DNA of 64,000 nt. Origin: Sodalis sp. dw_96. GTDB lineage: Bacteria > Pseudomonadota > Gammaproteobacteria > Enterobacterales > Enterobacteriaceae. The DNA is taken from positions 124,001-188,000 of the forward strand of contig NZ_JAAVUT010000003.1 of assembly GCF_018449575.1 (NCBI RefSeq). The letters run 5' to 3'. A program made the translations under genes and the position numbers. The notes below the pieces were generated by a model, which saw only the letters and a program-made list of their open reading frames with translations, made no database searches and had not been told where the DNA came from. Positions 18,384 through 28,348 of this stretch are shown here, one piece after another (positions within the stretch are counted from its first letter, which is position 1; every line of letters starts with the position of its first letter).

Positions 18384-19832
18384 TTAAAGGGGAAGGCCGG
18401 CGGGGGGCAGCAGCCGTTGATAACGGACGGCGTCGTCCCCCGGCCTGAACCATTGGTATTGATAGGTCACCTGTTGGCGGGCCGCTTCCGGCGTAGCGTA
18501 GTAGCCGATACCGCTCCAGGCGAACATCGACGCGCCGAGCACGGTGGTTTCGGGCTCATTCAGCGCCTTGATGGGCAAATTCAGCAGATCCGCCTTGATC
18601 TGATTCCATAAATCGTTGCGGCTGCCGCCCCCCACCAGCGTCAGTTCGTGGCTGGTGAAATGGCCGATGTGTTCAAGCAATCCGAGATTATCCCGCAGGG
18701 TGGCGGACAGCGCTTCTAGCGCGGCGCGGTAGATATGACCGCGCCGGACCGACAGCGACAGGCCCTGCCAGCCGGCCCCGGCGTCCACCAGGCTGCCGTG
18801 CGCACGCACGCCGTCGGCGCCCGGCGGGATTGCCCGGGCTTCTTCGATCATTTCCCGGTAGACCGCGTCGGGAGAACTGCCGCCCCAGCACAGCTGGCGG
18901 ACCCATTCCAGCACGCCGGACGCCAGCCATTGCAATCCGGGATTAAACAAACCGGCGCAGCTGTCCAGTTCGCAGGTGGATCCGGCAATTGCCGGCAGCA
19001 TGCCGGTATTCACCCGCTGACTGCGTACCATCAGGATTTCCCAGGTGCCGGAAGAGAGGACCGGTTGATCGAGGGCGGCGCCGGAACCGAACAAGGCAAA
19101 CTGGGTATCGTGGCCGGCACAGACAACCGGCAGTCCCGCGGGCAGCCCCAGCCGTTCGGCAATGGCGGGCAGCAATGGCCCAATCACCTCGCCGGCGTCG
19201 ATAATAGCCGGGAAAAGCCGGTTATCAAGCCCGACGCTCTGCAAGATCCGCTCGCTGAACGCTCCACGCTGCACATCCAGCAGTTGACTGGTGCCGGCCA
19301 TGGTGCGATCGGTGGTGAACGCGCCGGTCAGCCGGTGATTTATCAGTGAGGAAATAAACAGCCAGGCCCGGGCCTGCTTCAGCAGGCGGGGCTGGTTTTC
19401 CCGCAGCCACACCAGCTTATAGAGGGTATTGAAGCTGAATTGGCCGACGCCGGAGATGCCCTGCAGCTCCGCCGGGGAGATATAGCGGCCGATATCGGCC
19501 ATGACGGCGGCGGTACGCGGACATTTCCAGCTTATGATCGGATAAAGCAGCTTCCCTGCTGAATCCACCAGGGCGCCGTCAACCCCGAAGGTAGTGACGG
19601 TCAGGGCGTGAATGCGGCATGAGGAGAGCTCGGCGGATAAGCTGCGGCAGCACTGGCCGAGGCCGTCCATCATCCCGTCCAGGGACCATACCTGCCAGAG
19701 CGGGTTTTCGCCGCCGGGCCGGCTGGCGTTGGGAATCACCGCCTTCGCCACCACCCGTCCCTCGGGAGAAAGGGCGACGGCCCTGAGATTGGTGGCGCCG
19801 CAATCCAGTACGATGACAACATCTTGGCTCAT
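18384..19832 (-). CDS. fucK: L-fuculokinase (FucK)
   Basis: 482 residues, equal to E. coli FucK. FGGY kinase fold: phosphate-binding [16 protein letters not shown] at the start, catalytic Asp in [14 protein letters not shown], second domain motif [17 protein letters not shown]. It phosphorylates L-fuculose at C1 for cleavage by FucA. Within the operon it follows fucI after a 260-bp gap filled by a hairpin and an inverted repeat element, an unusually large gap for this pair. Confidence 0.93.
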   Translation of the reverse strand: MSQDVVIVLDCGATNLRAVALSPEGRVVAKAVIPNASRPGGENPLWQVWSLDGMMDGLGQCCRSLSAELSSCRIHALTVTTFGVDGALVDSAGKLLYPIISWKCPRTAAVMADIGRYISPAELQGISGVGQFSFNTLYKLVWLRENQPRLLKQARAWLFISSLINHRLTGAFTTDRTMAGTSQLLDVQRGAFSERILQSVGLDNRLFPAIIDAGEVIGPLLPAIAERLGLPAGLPVVCAGHDTQFALFGSGAALDQPVLSSGTWEILMVRSQRVNTGMLPAIAGSTCELDSCAGLFNPGLQWLASGVLEWVRQLCWGGSSPDAVYREMIEEARAIPPGADGVRAHGSLVDAGAGWQGLSLSVRRGHIYRAALEALSATLRDNLGLLEHIGHFTSHELTLVGGGSRNDLWNQIKADLLNLPIKALNEPETTVLGASMFAWSGIGYYATPEAARQQVTYQYQWFRPGDDAVRYQRLLPPAGLPL

Positions 19833-19872
19833 GGCGGCTTAAGCCTCCGGATAGATTTTGTGACAGTTCGGA

Positions 19873-19900
19873 CGAATTGCCGCCGTCAGGCGGCAATTCG
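19873..19900. repeat. Strong hairpin in the fucI-fucK gap
   Basis: CGAATTGCCGCC and GGCGGCAATTCG are perfect 12-bp arms around GTCA. It lies 40 bp upstream of fucK, next to the repeat element at 19908-20075. In an mRNA it would form a very stable stem, possibly protecting the upstream fucI message or lowering fucK expression; no T-run follows on the minus strand. Confidence 0.7.
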
Positions 19901-19907
19901 CGTGCTT

Positions 19908-20075
19908 GTTGACAAAGTGCCCGGTCGGGACAGACTGCCAGATCGTAGCTATACAGCAAACCTGCCGTGAATACGTCCCTGTAGGCTCGATCCGCGCCGT
20001 CCCTGGCGCGGACGGTTTACTCCTCTGGCAGCCTGTCCCGCCTTTTTAACTCCGAGTCCGTTTGTCAGCAGTCTG
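19908..20075 (-). repeat. Dispersed palindromic repeat element, copy 2 (inverted)
   Basis: Reverse-orientation copy of the element at 12960-13116, running from GTTGACAAAGTG to GTCAGCAGTCTG. It keeps the GGCAGCCTGTCCC arm and the CGCGCCGTCCCTGGCGCGG centre but has a short extra segment near 19948-19975, and one arm reads GGGACAGACTGCCAGA (one change). It sits inside the fuc operon between fucI and fucK. Confidence 0.8.
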
Positions 20076-20092
20076 ACGAATTGCCGGCGCGG

Positions 20093-21892
20093 CTATTTTT
20101 TATACAGCGCGCCGTAGTTTTCACAGGCGCGGTAATCCTGTCCTTCCGGGTCCATGCCGTGAGCGGCCCAGGCGGTGGGGCGGTAAATCTGCTCCTCCGG
20201 CACATTGTGCATACATACCGGGATCCGCAGCATGGCCGCCAGGGTGATAAAGTCCGCTCCCACATGGCCGACGGTGAGGACGCCGTGGTTGGCGCCCCAG
20301 TTGGCCATTACCGAATAGACGTCGCGGAAGGGGCCATTGCCGGTGAGGCGCGGGGCAAACCAGGTGGTGGGCCAGGTGGGATCGGTACGCTGAATCAAGG
20401 TGTCGTGCACCGCCGCCGGCAGGTCGACGCTCCAGCCTTCGGCGATCTGCAGTACCGGGCCGATGCCGCGGATGATATTGACTCGCGTCATGGTGAACGG
20501 TACGCCGCCCCGGCTCAGGAAGCAGGACGAATAGCCGCCGCCGCGGAAATACTCATGAATGGCCGGGCACCATTGGGTGGCCGCCAGGCAGTCCAGCGCC
20601 TCCTGTTCGCCGATCTCCCAATGCGGTTTCAGGGTTGGTTTGCCTTCGGCGTCGTTCTGGCGACAGGTGCCGTCCAGCGCCGCCGAGCCGGAATTGCTCA
20701 GGTGGATAATGCCGTTGGCCCCGTGGCCTTCCAACTGATGTTGCGTGACGCGTTTTACCGCATCGGGGGACCAATAGGTGCGCACATCGGCAAAAATCTG
20801 CGCGGTGCCGGTCAGGGTGTGGCCGAACAGCATGGCCACCGCGTTCAGACTGTCGTTTTCCGTCGCCACCACCATGGCTTCCCGCACGCCGTTCCAGTCG
20901 AAGGAACTGTTGAGCAACGCCTCGGCGGTATCGCCGTTCGGGTATTGATCGGTCCAGTGGCGCTGTCCCTGGAAACCGGCGGCAATGGCATTGTAACCCA
21001 GGGATTCTTCCACAAAGCCCCGTTCGGCCACTTTGGCGCTGCCCTGCATCATGTCGCGGATGCAAATTGCCATCAACAGGCTTTCCCGCAGTATTGCACG
21101 GCTTTGTTCCTCGGTCTGGCGGTACTGCTGCGCGTTTCTATCGTTCCCGAATCGGAAATATTTATCCGCCCAGGACAGGGCCAGCTCCAGTTCGTCGGTG
21201 TCATAAATCTGCTGATCCATCCGGCGGCGCAGCTCGGTCATATCCACCGCCTGGACCTTCATGCCCAGCCACGACTCAAAAAAGTCATGATCGACAATGG
21301 ATCCGGCAATGCCCATGGCGACGCCGCCGATGGACAGGTAGCTTTTTCCTTTCAGGGTCGCCACCGCGATGCCGGCCCGGGCGAAGCGCAGCAATTTTTC
21401 CCGCACGTCGGCGGGAATATGGCTGTCGCCGGCGTCCTGTACATCGTGGCCGTAGATGGCGAAGGCCGGCAGTCCTTTTTGATTATGGCCCGCCAGGGCG
21501 GCGGCAAGGTATACTGCGCCGGGGCGCTCGGTGCCGTTAAACCCCCAAATGGCCTTCGGGCGGAACGGATCCATGTCGATGGTTTCGCTGCCGTAACACC
21601 AGCAGGGAGTGACGGTGATGGTCAGGCCGATATTCTCCGTGCTGAATTTCTGTTCGCAGGCGGCGGATTCCGCCATGCCGGCGATACAGGTGTCGGCTAT
21701 CACGCACTGCACGGCTTCACCATTGGGATAACGCAGGTTGTCGGTCAAAAAGGCCGCGGTGGCGCGGGCCATGTTCATGGTTTGTTCTTCCAGGGATTCG
21801 CGGATACCCAGCCGGCGTCCGTCGATAACCGGACGGATACCCACCTTGGGCGTTAAAGACGCGTGGTGAGTGGAAACAGGTTGACTGCTCAT
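20093..21892 (-). CDS. fucI: L-fucose isomerase (FucI)
   Basis: 599 residues versus 591 for E. coli FucI. The manganese ligands and active site are recognisable: Glu in VVATENDSL, Asp in FADVRTYW, and the NHGV His near residue 535; the C-terminus [20 protein letters not shown] is near-identical to the enteric enzyme. It converts L-fucose to L-fuculose in the cytoplasm. The start [10 protein letters not shown] is longer than in E. coli by a few residues; an internal start is possible. It follows the substrate-binding protein gene by 89 bp. Confidence 0.94.
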   Translation of the reverse strand: MSSQPVSTHHASLTPKVGIRPVIDGRRLGIRESLEEQTMNMARATAAFLTDNLRYPNGEAVQCVIADTCIAGMAESAACEQKFSTENIGLTITVTPCWCYGSETIDMDPFRPKAIWGFNGTERPGAVYLAAALAGHNQKGLPAFAIYGHDVQDAGDSHIPADVREKLLRFARAGIAVATLKGKSYLSIGGVAMGIAGSIVDHDFFESWLGMKVQAVDMTELRRRMDQQIYDTDELELALSWADKYFRFGNDRNAQQYRQTEEQSRAILRESLLMAICIRDMMQGSAKVAERGFVEESLGYNAIAAGFQGQRHWTDQYPNGDTAEALLNSSFDWNGVREAMVVATENDSLNAVAMLFGHTLTGTAQIFADVRTYWSPDAVKRVTQHQLEGHGANGIIHLSNSGSAALDGTCRQNDAEGKPTLKPHWEIGEQEALDCLAATQWCPAIHEYFRGGGYSSCFLSRGGVPFTMTRVNIIRGIGPVLQIAEGWSVDLPAAVHDTLIQRTDPTWPTTWFAPRLTGNGPFRDVYSVMANWGANHGVLTVGHVGADFITLAAMLRIPVCMHNVPEEQIYRPTAWAAHGMDPEGQDYRACENYGALYKK

Positions 21893-21981
21893 AGGGATTC
21901 CTTTTCTGTTCTAAACAGCATCGGCGGCGCCGGCCAGGCTTTTGCGAACGGTGCGGCGCCGTCCTTTATTGATTCAGATCG

Positions 21982-22935
21982 CTACTTTTTGCCAAACGGG
22001 TAGAGCAATTTCTGAATCGCCGGATCGTTCAGGTTGCTTTGGGTGACGAATTTCACCGGGATATCAACGGATTTCGGCACCTGCTGCCCGCGAATGGATT
22101 TCACCAGTGTGGTGAGCCCCTGGTAGCCGATCTGGTAAGCATCCTGGACAATGAAACCCTGGATAGCGCCGATTTTGAGATAATTGATGATGGCTTCGGT
22201 GCTGTCGAACCCGATGACTTTAATTTTGCCGGACAGCCCCAGGGTTTTAATGGCATTGGCCACCCCCAGGGTTGAGCCTTCGTTGGTGGCGTAGATTCCC
22301 GCCAAATCGGGATTGGCCCGGGTCATATCGATGGTTTTATCCATCGCCTTCTGCGGGTCGCCGTCGCTGTACTGCACCGGCAGCAACGTAATGTTCGGGT
22401 ATTTTGCCTTAATGGCTTTGCTGAAACCTTCCGTACGCTCAATGGCCGACGTGGTGCCGGCCACATGGGCGACGATGCCGACCTTGCCTTTACCGCCCAG
22501 CTCCTTGGCCAGCGCGTCCGCCGCCGCCGCTCCCGCTTTTATGTTGCTGGTGGCGACAAAACTGACCGGAATATCGGAATTCACCCCCGAGTCGAAAGTC
22601 GCCACGGTGATATGCTGGCTGTTGGCTTTCTCCACCAAGGGAATCAGGGCGTTGGCATCCAGGGACGACAGCAATATCCCGTTGGGATGGCGGGTGATGG
22701 TATCTTCCATTAATTGGATCTGTTCGGCGATTTGGGTTTCATCGGACGGGCCGACAAAACTGGTTCTCACCGATAAGTCCTTTGCCGCCGCATCCGTACC
22801 CAGTTTCACCGTCTGCCAGAATTCTTGCTGATAGCCTTTGCTGACCACCGGGATATACATCTGGTCAGCGGAATAGGCCTGGCCTATGCCGAATATTGCC
22901 ATCATTGCCAGGCCGCAAAACGTATTTAATTTCAT
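21982..22935 (-). CDS. Sugar ABC transporter substrate-binding protein (ribose/fucose type)
   Basis: 317 residues from ATG 22935 (GAGG eight bases upstream); the open frame reaches 23043 but would overlap the permease. Signal peptide MKLNTFCGLAMMAIFGIGQAYSA, then a periplasmic-binding fold of the RbsB type (YIPVVSKGYQQEFWQTVKLGTDAAA; VATFDSGVNSD; GIYATNEGSTLGVANAI). As the first of the periplasmic components preceding fucI, it probably binds L-fucose; this is inferred from position, since the E. coli cluster uses the FucP symporter here. Confidence 0.88.
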   Translation of the reverse strand: MKLNTFCGLAMMAIFGIGQAYSADQMYIPVVSKGYQQEFWQTVKLGTDAAAKDLSVRTSFVGPSDETQIAEQIQLMEDTITRHPNGILLSSLDANALIPLVEKANSQHITVATFDSGVNSDIPVSFVATSNIKAGAAAADALAKELGGKGKVGIVAHVAGTTSAIERTEGFSKAIKAKYPNITLLPVQYSDGDPQKAMDKTIDMTRANPDLAGIYATNEGSTLGVANAIKTLGLSGKIKVIGFDSTEAIINYLKIGAIQGFIVQDAYQIGYQGLTTLVKSIRGQQVPKSVDIPVKFVTQSNLNDPAIQKLLYPFGKK

Positions 22936-22993
22936 CGTGACAACCTCATAAAAGTTATATTTATACAGTTCAGGTAAGAATGACGTCGTGGAA

Positions 22994-23974
22994 TTAAATT
23001 CTTTTACGTATCGTGTCGAGATAAACCGCCGCAACCACCACAATGCCCATCGCCACCATTTGCCAGAATTGCGATACGCCGATTAAATTCAACCCGTTGT
23101 TCAGCACGCTCATGATGAACGCCCCGATAACCGTGCCGCCGATGGTGCCGATGCCGCCCATCAGGCTGGTGCCGCCGATAACCACCGCGGCGATGGCCTG
23201 GAGTTCATAACCCATCCCGGCCGTCGGCTGGGCGGAGTTGAGCCGCGACGCCAATACCACGCCGGCAATGCCGGTCAAGACGCCGCAAAATACATAAACG
23301 AATACTTTGACCCGTTTGACCTTGATGCCCGACAGGTGTGCGGCTTCCTCATTGCTGCCGATGGCATAGATATAACGGCCAATCACGGTTTTATTGAGGA
23401 TATAGGCGGAGCCGGCGGCCAGCGCTATCAGGTAGATCACCGGATAAGGCAGGAAATTGAACAGTTTGCCCTGCGCCAGCATTTGAAAGCCGGGATATTG
23501 CAGAAAGTAGAGGGCGCGACCGTCGGTGAGCACCAGATTGACGCCGCGAACCGACATCATCAGCCCGAGGGTGGCGATAAACGGCGGAATGGTGCCCTTG
23601 GTCACCAGAAAACCGTTGATATAACCGCAAATCCAGCCTCCCAGCACGCCGGCCAGCACACAGACGGAGATGGGCAGGCCAAAGGAGGCCGCCAGCCCCA
23701 CCAATACGCCGGAAAAAGCCACCACCGAACCCAGGGAGAGGTCGATGCCCGCTGTAATAATCACATAGGTCACGCCAATGGCCAGTATGCCGATAACCGA
23801 GGTTTGCAGCGCAATGGTCATCAGGTTGTCGGTGTTCAGGAAATAGGGCGAACTCAGGCTGAAAAATAACATAAGCAGTATCAAACTCAGCAGGGGCGCG
23901 AAACGCATCAGCAACGCCTTATTGCTTAATTTTTTATTTGCGCCAATCTGTAAATATTTGGTTATGCCAATCAT
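22994..23974 (-). CDS. Sugar ABC transporter permease (RbsC-type)
   Basis: 326 residues with 8-10 predicted membrane helices; BPD_transp_2 family motifs include GIDLSLGSVVAFSG (the permease-specific loop), GGTSLMGGIGTIGGTVIGA and the C-terminal FWQMVAMGIVVVAAVYLD. Its ATG is preceded by GAGGG and lies 3 bp after the ATPase stop. Partner of the ATPase upstream and the binding protein downstream. Confidence 0.9.
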   Translation of the reverse strand: MIGITKYLQIGANKKLSNKALLMRFAPLLSLILLMLFFSLSSPYFLNTDNLMTIALQTSVIGILAIGVTYVIITAGIDLSLGSVVAFSGVLVGLAASFGLPISVCVLAGVLGGWICGYINGFLVTKGTIPPFIATLGLMMSVRGVNLVLTDGRALYFLQYPGFQMLAQGKLFNFLPYPVIYLIALAAGSAYILNKTVIGRYIYAIGSNEEAAHLSGIKVKRVKVFVYVFCGVLTGIAGVVLASRLNSAQPTAGMGYELQAIAAVVIGGTSLMGGIGTIGGTVIGAFIMSVLNNGLNLIGVSQFWQMVAMGIVVVAAVYLDTIRKRI

Positions 23975-23977
23975 GTT

Positions 23978-25477
23978 TTAACCCTCTAACGTCGCAAATT
24001 TCATTATATTTTCCTGATCCGCTTGCGATGATTGCAATTCGGCAGTAATACGCCCTTGACGCATGACCAATATTCTGTCGCACATACCGAGGATTTCCGG
24101 TAATTCAGATGAAATCATGATGATGGATTTACCTTCGGCGGTGAGTCGATTCATAAGTTCGTATATTTCGAGTTTTGCCCCGACATCAATACCCCGCGTC
24201 GGCTCATCAAAAATTAAGATTTCAGAGTTTTTGCATAGCCATTTGGCAATAATGATTTTTTGCTGATTACCTCCGCTTAAATTAACCGCCAATTGGGCCA
24301 GGTCCGGCGTTTTGATCCGCAATCGGCGGCGAAGATCCTCGCTGGTTTCCCGGCAGCGTTTCTCGTTTATTACTCCCCAGGCATTGGCGTATTGCCGGTA
24401 GCTGCTCAACATGATATTGGTGCCCACCGATAAACCCAGGGCGAGACCGTCTTTTTTCCGGTCCTCGGTAAGATAGCCGATGCCCAGGGTAATGGCGCGG
24501 TAAACGCTGTCCACCTTCACCTTGCGGCCGAACAGCATAATGTCGCCGCTGTCGATGGCGTCAGCGCCGAACAAGGCGCGGGCCACCTCGGTGCGTCCGG
24601 CGCCCATCAGGCCGGCGAACCCGAGAATTTCTCCCCGCCGCAGCTCAAAGCTGACATTGTCCAATACCCCTTTGCGGCACAGGTTCTTAACGCTAAGCAC
24701 CGTCTCTTCCCCGGGGACGGCGGCCCTGACCGGGTAGATATCCCCCAGTTCCCGGCCCACCATCATGGTGATCAACTGGGCAATGCGCACCGTAGTGTAA
24801 TCCACGGTGGCGATGTATTTTCCATCGCGCATTACCGTGGCCCGATCGGCGATGAGCGCCAGCTCCTCCAACCGGTGGGAAATATAAACGATGGAGACCC
24901 CCTGCGTTTTGAGCAGGCGGATAACATTAAACAGGCTGTCGATTTCACTTTCCGTCAGCGCGGCGGTGGGTTCGTCCATAATCAGGATCTTGGCGTTTAC
25001 CGACAGCGCTTTAGCAATTTCCACCATCTGCTGCTGCGCTACGGTTAACGCGGATATCAGCCGGGTGGGTGCAATGCGGAGGTTCAGCATGGCGAGAAGT
25101 TTCTCCACCGCCTCGCGCTGTGATGTTTCATCAAGAATCCATTTGATATTTTTATGATGTTCCCGCCCGATAAAGATATTTTGTTCAACGGTTAAATCCG
25201 GGAATAGATTAAATTCCTGATGAATAATGGCAATGCCCAGGGCGGAAGCGGCGATGGGACTGGGTATATTTACTGGTTGATCATCAAGATATATTTGTCC
25301 TTCGTCACAGGTATAGACTCCCGACAGGACTTTCATTAGCGTTGATTTACCGGCGCCGTTTTCGCCGAGCAATGCATGCACTTCACCCCGATGCAAATCA
25401 AAACTGACGTTATCCAAGGCCAAGACACCGGGAAATCGCTTGGTGATATGATTCATCTGCAATACTGTTTCGGGCAT
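23978..25477 (-). CDS. Sugar ABC transporter ATPase (RbsA-type, two nucleotide-binding domains)
   Basis: 499 residues from ATG 25477 (GGAGG five bases upstream). First domain: Walker A LLGENGAGKSTLMK, signature LTVAQQQMVEIAKAL, Walker B ILIMDEPTAAL. Second domain: degenerate Walker A AGLMGAGRTEVA, signature [15 protein letters not shown], Walker [15 protein letters not shown]. This is the normal arrangement in monosaccharide importers. It is the first gene of the minus-strand fuc transcript (ATPase-permease-SBP-fucI-fucK-fucU-fucR), divergent from fucA. Confidence 0.9.
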   Translation of the reverse strand: MPETVLQMNHITKRFPGVLALDNVSFDLHRGEVHALLGENGAGKSTLMKVLSGVYTCDEGQIYLDDQPVNIPSPIAASALGIAIIHQEFNLFPDLTVEQNIFIGREHHKNIKWILDETSQREAVEKLLAMLNLRIAPTRLISALTVAQQQMVEIAKALSVNAKILIMDEPTAALTESEIDSLFNVIRLLKTQGVSIVYISHRLEELALIADRATVMRDGKYIATVDYTTVRIAQLITMMVGRELGDIYPVRAAVPGEETVLSVKNLCRKGVLDNVSFELRRGEILGFAGLMGAGRTEVARALFGADAIDSGDIMLFGRKVKVDSVYRAITLGIGYLTEDRKKDGLALGLSVGTNIMLSSYRQYANAWGVINEKRCRETSEDLRRRLRIKTPDLAQLAVNLSGGNQQKIIIAKWLCKNSEILIFDEPTRGIDVGAKLEIYELMNRLTAEGKSIIMISSELPEILGMCDRILVMRQGRITAELQSSQADQENIMKFATLEG

Positions 25478-25577
25478 GTAGCCTCCGGATAACACTCTGA
25501 TTAGCCGACTAATCTTTAAGGCGATGATCTGGATAGCAGGGCTGGAAGCCTGTTGCTTTGTAATGTTGCCTCTTTTG

Positions 25578-25593
25578 GCTAACTCGAGTTAGC
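25578..25593. promoter_or_regulatory. Perfect 16-bp palindrome, candidate fuc operator
   Basis: GCTAACTCGAGTTAGC is its own reverse complement. It lies 100 bp upstream of the ABC ATPase start. Binding protein not proven; the clustered DeoR-type regulator is the first candidate. Confidence 0.5.
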
Positions 25594-25746
25594 AATTTAT
25601 GAAATGCGTTGTTAAGACACAAAGCCTTTAATCAAATATTGTGATGGTGATCGGAATGAATATGTTAATTCGCTGGAGAAAAGTCTAAACGGTCAATTTA
25701 AAAAACATATGCTGTCTGCCCCATAACCGGCATTATGTAAATAAAA

Positions 25747-25762
25747 TGTGAGTTTAATCACT
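25747..25762. promoter_or_regulatory. CRP-binding site
   Basis: TGTGA GTTTAA TCACT matches the TGTGA-N6-TCACA consensus at 9 of 10 core positions, with AAA flanks on both sides. It lies between the divergent fuc ABC operon and fucA. Confidence 0.6.
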
Positions 25763-26011
25763 AAAATAAGTCGCTTTATTCTCAGGATTTAACAATAGCG
25801 GAGAAAGTTCATTGTCGTTAAATGTCCGTATCTGCTGGTTATTCAAAAAGCGGGCATTATTTTATAAACGTGAATGGCCTGATAAAGGCTGCTGGAATTA
25901 TTAATGCTGGATTGATCACATTTTTATTGCAGCTGGATTTCGCGTAAATCCTCTCGGTTAATTATAGCGGTCAGGGTTAATTGCCCTGGGACTGTATAGA
26001 GAGGATTCAAA

Positions 26012-26659
26012 ATGGAAAGAACACCTTTAGCGCGAGAGATTATCGATACCTGCCTGGAAATGACTCGTCTCGGACTTAACCAGGGTACCGCCGGTAACGT
26101 CAGCGTCCGTTTTCGGGACGGCATGCTGATCACCCCCTCCGGTGTCCCTTACGACCATCTCGACGAGCAGCAAATTGTGTTTGTCGACGGCGAAGGACAG
26201 GGCGAGACGGACAAAATCCCGTCCAGTGAATGGCGTTTTCATCTGGCGGTATACCATACCCGTCCGGACGCCAACGCGGTGATCCATAACCATGCCCTGA
26301 ACTGTACTGGGGTCTCCATATTAAATCGGCCGATTCCGGCCATCCACTACATGATTGCCGCCGCCGGCGGGGAGGATATTCCCTGTGCGCCTTACGCCAC
26401 TTTCGGCAGCCGGGAACTGTCGGAACATGTGGCCGTCGCCATGCGATACCGCAAGGCGACGTTATTGCAGCATCATGGGCTGATAGCCGCCGAAGAGAAT
26501 CTCTCCAAGGCGTTATGGCTGGCCCATGAGGTGGAAGTCCTGGCGGCGCTGTACCTGAAATTGCTGCCTATCGTCCAGCCGGTGCCGGTATTGCCGTCGG
26601 ATGAAATCGCCCGAGTGGTGGAAAAATTCAAAACCTACGGTTTGCGGGTGGAACATTAA
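26012..26659 (+). CDS. fucA: L-fuculose-phosphate aldolase (FucA)
   Basis: 215 residues, identical in length to E. coli FucA. Class II aldolase with the zinc ligands His-x-His in VIHNHALNCTG and His in LLQHHGLIA, and the catalytic Glu in IPSSEWRFHLAVY. It splits L-fuculose-1-phosphate into dihydroxyacetone phosphate and L-lactaldehyde. It is transcribed away from the rest of the regulon, as in E. coli, but the lactaldehyde reductase gene fucO that follows fucA there is missing; the next gene is a monooxygenase. Confidence 0.94.
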   Translation: MERTPLAREIIDTCLEMTRLGLNQGTAGNVSVRFRDGMLITPSGVPYDHLDEQQIVFVDGEGQGETDKIPSSEWRFHLAVYHTRPDANAVIHNHALNCTGVSILNRPIPAIHYMIAAAGGEDIPCAPYATFGSRELSEHVAVAMRYRKATLLQHHGLIAAEENLSKALWLAHEVEVLAALYLKLLPIVQPVPVLPSDEIARVVEKFKTYGLRVEH

Positions 26660-26891
26660 TCCCGCTCAATATAGACCTTATTGATGAAATAATAAGCAAT
26701 ATGTCTATGACCCTTAAGCCATTGCTTCGGCTGTGGCGCTGAACAAGACTGACAATAGTACGCTAAATGCCGCGGCGAGAGGCCTTTCGCCGGCGCCTGA
26801 CCTATCAGGGCGGACCAGCCGCAGCAGGATAGGGTTCGACAAAGGGTGTGAAGCATATACTTCAAGCGTTTATTCCAGAAGGGTCATCTGA

Positions 26892-28127
26892 ATGAATCGT
26901 AAGCTTCGTGTTGGAGTCATCGGTGGAGGTATCGGTGGCGCTGCATTGATTGCATCATTGCGGCAACGGGGCATGGAAGCGCATCTGTTTGAACGTACCG
27001 CGGCATTTAAAGAAGTAGGCGCAGGGGTACAAATGTCTCCTAATGCGGTGAAGATTTTACACGCGTTGGGATTGCGGGATACCCTGCGGCGGCTGGGATA
27101 TGTGCCTGAAGCCGTTATCGGGCGCCACTGGCGAACCGGGCGGGAGAATTTCCGCACCCCGCTGGCGGATAACTGCCGGCGGCTGTTCGGCACCGATTGT
27201 TATCATCTGCACCGGGCCGACCTGTTGGCGATGCTGGTGAATCTCATCAACCCGCGCCAGGTGACCATGAATGCCCACTGTATTTCGGTGACCAATCACG
27301 GCAAAACGGCGGTGGCGCGTTTTTCCGATTGTGAAGACTTCGAGGCTGATGTGATCGTGGGCGCCGACGGAGTGCATTCCGTGGTGCGCGATAGCCTGTT
27401 CGGCGCCGAAGCGCCGTTATTCACCGGTAATATTTGCTGGCGCGCGGTCATACCCGCGGCGCTTCATCCGGAATTTATCACCCCGGTCACCGCGGTCTGG
27501 CAGGGACCCAACGGCCACGTGGTGACCTATGCCATCAGCGGCGGCACCGCGCAGAATATTGTCGCGGTGAGTGAAACACCGCACTGGATGGCGGAGTCAT
27601 GGCACGTGCCCAGCAGCCGGGAGGAGTTGTTGCATGCCTTTGCCGGCTGGCATCCCGACGTGATCCGGGAGCTCTCTTCCGCGGAGAATGTTTTCAAGTG
27701 GGGCCTGTTTGATCGCGATCCCATGGGTCAATGGTCGAAAGGGCATATCACGCTGCTGGGGGATGCGGCGCATCCCATGCTGCCGTTTTTGGCCCAGGGC
27801 GCGGCCATGGCCTTGGAAGACGGCTATATCCTGGCCAGCCTGCTGGCGGTGCCGGGCATCGATATGGTCGAGGCTTTGCGGCGGTACGAAGCGGAGCGGC
27901 TGCCCCGCACCGGCCGGGTTCAGCTATCGGCGCGGGCCAAGGGTAAGCGCTTTCATCTGACCTCCCCCTGGCAGCAGTTCAAGCGGGATTTCAGCTATAA
28001 ACTGAAAGTCATGCTTAATCCCCAGACCGCCGGACAGGATGCTCATTGGGTATTTTCTTACGACGCCACGGCGTTCAGACCGGCCGAACGGCAGGTCGCG
28101 TCGGCGGTTGCCGCCCCATTTCTTTAA
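26892..28127 (+). CDS. FAD-dependent aromatic-ring monooxygenase (salicylate hydroxylase-like)
   Basis: 411 residues of the group A flavoprotein hydroxylase family (UbiH/NahG/6-hydroxynicotinate monooxygenase type). Dinucleotide motif VGVIGGGIGGAALIASL at the N-terminus, the DG motif IVGADGVHSVVRD near 155-167, and the GD motif ITLLGDAAHPMLPFLAQGA near 290. Such enzymes use NAD(P)H and oxygen to hydroxylate benzoate-, salicylate- or nicotinate-type rings. No other aromatic-ring gene is next to it, so the substrate is open. 232 bp separate it from fucA. Confidence 0.88.
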   Translation: MNRKLRVGVIGGGIGGAALIASLRQRGMEAHLFERTAAFKEVGAGVQMSPNAVKILHALGLRDTLRRLGYVPEAVIGRHWRTGRENFRTPLADNCRRLFGTDCYHLHRADLLAMLVNLINPRQVTMNAHCISVTNHGKTAVARFSDCEDFEADVIVGADGVHSVVRDSLFGAEAPLFTGNICWRAVIPAALHPEFITPVTAVWQGPNGHVVTYAISGGTAQNIVAVSETPHWMAESWHVPSSREELLHAFAGWHPDVIRELSSAENVFKWGLFDRDPMGQWSKGHITLLGDAAHPMLPFLAQGAAMALEDGYILASLLAVPGIDMVEALRRYEAERLPRTGRVQLSARAKGKRFHLTSPWQQFKRDFSYKLKVMLNPQTAGQDAHWVFSYDATAFRPAERQVASAVAAPFL

Positions 28128-28348
28128 GGCTCACCGAGACGTCCTTGCCGCCCGGCGGGCGGGCCGTTAGAATGCCCATACTGACTGGAGAGGTATTCGG
28201 CGGCAATCAGCACTGCAAACAGCCCCGCCCAAACCGTCACTCCGGTCGGCAAGGCCCTTCATAACGCAACGGCGTCAGTCGCAGCCGTTGCGGCACGAGG
28301 ACGAAACACTCTATTTCGCCGTCAACGCGGCCATAGGTCATCGCGGTC

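Larger units (their letters stand above)
25478..26011. promoter_or_regulatory. Divergent fuc promoter region with 16-bp palindrome and CRP site
   Basis: 534 bp between the ABC ATPase and fucA, AT-rich, no gene. It holds a perfect 16-bp palindrome GCTAACTCGAGTTAGC at 25578-25593 and a near-consensus CRP site at 25747-25762 (TGTGA, six bases, TCACT). A weaker half-site TGTGATGGTGATC lies at about 25640. The layout fits cAMP-CRP activation plus a regulator dimer, probably FucR. Confidence 0.6.

Noticed and set aside
20081-21856. 591-codon forward frame opposite fucI
   Set aside because: Antisense shadow of a well-identified gene in GC-rich DNA; product has no family resemblance.
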